Source: Thalassovita sp.
GTDB lineage: Bacteria > Pseudomonadota > Alphaproteobacteria > Rhodobacterales > Rhodobacteraceae
Assembly (NCBI RefSeq): GCF_963691685.1
Contig: NZ_OY829290.1
Coordinates: forward strand, 2,418,001 to 2,482,000
Length of the DNA stretch: 64,000 nt
Reading direction: 5' to 3'
The notes beneath the pieces were generated by a model. That model did no database searches and was not told the origin of the DNA. It saw only the letters and a program-made list of their open reading frames with translations. Positions 63,409 to 64,000 of the stretch are shown one piece after another. Both the position numbers and the translations under genes were made by a program. Positions within the stretch are counted from its first letter, which is position 1; each line of letters opens with the position of its first letter.

Positions 63409-63489
63409 CTTGGGGAGGACACCCCAAGATCAGTGGGAGACTGATCTTATGAAGAGATTAGGCGTGTTGGCCCCGTGACAGGGCCAACA
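63409..63489 (-). other. Three hairpins in the xylF-xylH intercistronic region
   Basis: Perfect stems: TGTTGGCCC/GGGCCAACA (63465-63489), AAGATCAGT/ACTGATCTT (63426-63448) and CTTGGGG/CCCCAAG (63409-63428). The last two overlap by three bases, so they exclude each other. None has a T-run. Such structures often stabilise the binding-protein message and lower expression of the downstream permease. Confidence 0.65.
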
Positions 63490-63504
63490 ACCTGAGGGGT
63501 GGCT

Positions 63505-64000
63505 TTAGTTACAGGGGGCCGGGCCCGCCTCAACACCCTGGCAGAGCGCCTCCTGGGTGATCCAGCCGGCATCAACCACAACGGACAGGTTGTCCTGCGT
63601 GATCGGGTTCGGGGCCAGGAACATCGAGGTCATGACAGTACCTGCGGGCGAGGTCCAGCTCATCGCGCCTTTGACGTCACCCAGTTCCGCGCCACCGGCC
63701 AGCTGTACGGCGATCTCACCAGCTGCTTTGCCCAGCTCACGCGCGTCTTTCCAGACCGAAACGGTCTGATGACCTTTGGCCACACGGTTCAGCGCAGCGT
63801 GGTCACCATCCTGACCCGAAACCGGAATGCCTTCCATGCCCTGCGCTGTCAGCGCGGCAACAACACCACCTGCGGTGCCGTCGTTGGAGGCCACAACAGC
63901 GTCCACGCCGTTGTCAGCTGCGGTCAGGATTTGTTCCATGTTGCGCTGTGCGTTGGCAGGCAGCCAGCCATCGGTGTAGGCTTCGCCGACGATCTTGATG
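63505..64000 (-). CDS. xylF: Xylose ABC transporter substrate-binding protein, 5' part outside the window
   Basis: The C-terminal 164 residues of a periplasmic sugar-binding protein. They show EAYTDGWLPANAQRNMEQIL, VDAVVASNDGTAGGVVAAL, IPVSGQDGDHAALNRVAKG and QTVSVWKDARELGKAAGEIA, typical of XylF, with the GQDGD hinge and ligand region. A cysteine pair near the C-terminus (EALCQGVEAGPAPCN) may form a disulfide. It is followed by the intercistronic hairpins and xylH. Confidence 0.93.
   Translation of the reverse strand, partial: IKIVGEAYTDGWLPANAQRNMEQILTAADNGVDAVVASNDGTAGGVVAALTAQGMEGIPVSGQDGDHAALNRVAKGHQTVSVWKDARELGKAAGEIAVQLAGGAELGDVKGAMSWTSPAGTVMTSMFLAPNPITQDNLSVVVDAGWITQEALCQGVEAGPAPCN

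Overview
The window looks like chromosomal DNA of an alphaproteobacterium of the Rhodobacteraceae, probably the marine Roseobacter group. I infer this from the gene content and high GC by eye, not from a database match. Pointers are a two-gene unit resembling the gene-transfer-agent head spike of Rhodobacter, an Irr-type box before bacterioferritin, a B12-riboswitch-controlled class Ib ribonucleotide reductase, a corrinoid/methyl-THF gene pair, an acs-adk-DUF4212-symporter cluster and an xylFHGA locus. No insertion sequence, CRISPR array, tRNA or rRNA gene was found.

Layout. 1-2.1 kb: end of an ABC importer for peptide- or metallophore-like ligands, with a Zur-like palindrome in its promoter. 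2.1-8.5 kb: surface polysaccharide genes (epimerase, flippase, sulfotransferase-like, O-antigen ligase-like, GT4) with the spike-like pair inserted among them. 9.0-13.1 kb: B12 riboswitch, nrdHIEF and a terminator. 13.2-17.9 kb: amidohydrolase, EEP-family hydrolase, and a WYL regulator divergent from an epoxide hydrolase. 17.9-22.9 kb: heme oxygenase, TonB-dependent receptor, FecR and FecI, a cell-surface-signalling iron/heme uptake system. 23.0-25.1 kb: an MFS transporter and bacterioferritin. 25.3-30.1 kb: an exopolysaccharide-synthase-like operon (SQD1-like epimerase, BcsB-like protein, GT2) in which two of three genes are broken. 30.4-39.0 kb: a polyamine/gamma-glutamyl catabolism locus with three DAO-family oxidases, a PuuA-like glutamine synthetase, a cupin, an orphan PotF-like binding protein and two GntR regulators. 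Three promoters there carry the same TTTGATCAAA palindrome.

39.1-44.4 kb: hybrid kinase plus a periplasmic SUOX-fold protein, divergent from a NarL-type regulator, AraC and VOC genes. 44.4-46.8 kb: methyl-THF:corrinoid methyltransferase, MetF and a small partner. 47.0-51.5 kb: Ppx/GppA, RlmE, a membrane-anchored PAS-exonuclease and small hypotheticals. 51.6-58.4 kb: acetate uptake and activation (Acs, Adk, DUF4212, sodium symporter, then a separate DUF294/CBS protein). 59-64 kb: ApbE, then xylose isomerase and the xylose ABC importer, running off the right edge.

The strongest new signals are: (1) the shared TTTGATCAAA operator set in the polyamine locus, which overlaps promoter elements and also fixes the start codon of the glutamine synthetase; (2) the GTA-spike-like pair inside a surface-polysaccharide locus; (3) the double-broken EPS operon; (4) metal-regulatory boxes before the metal-related genes; and (5) the pairing of Acs with a dedicated Adk.
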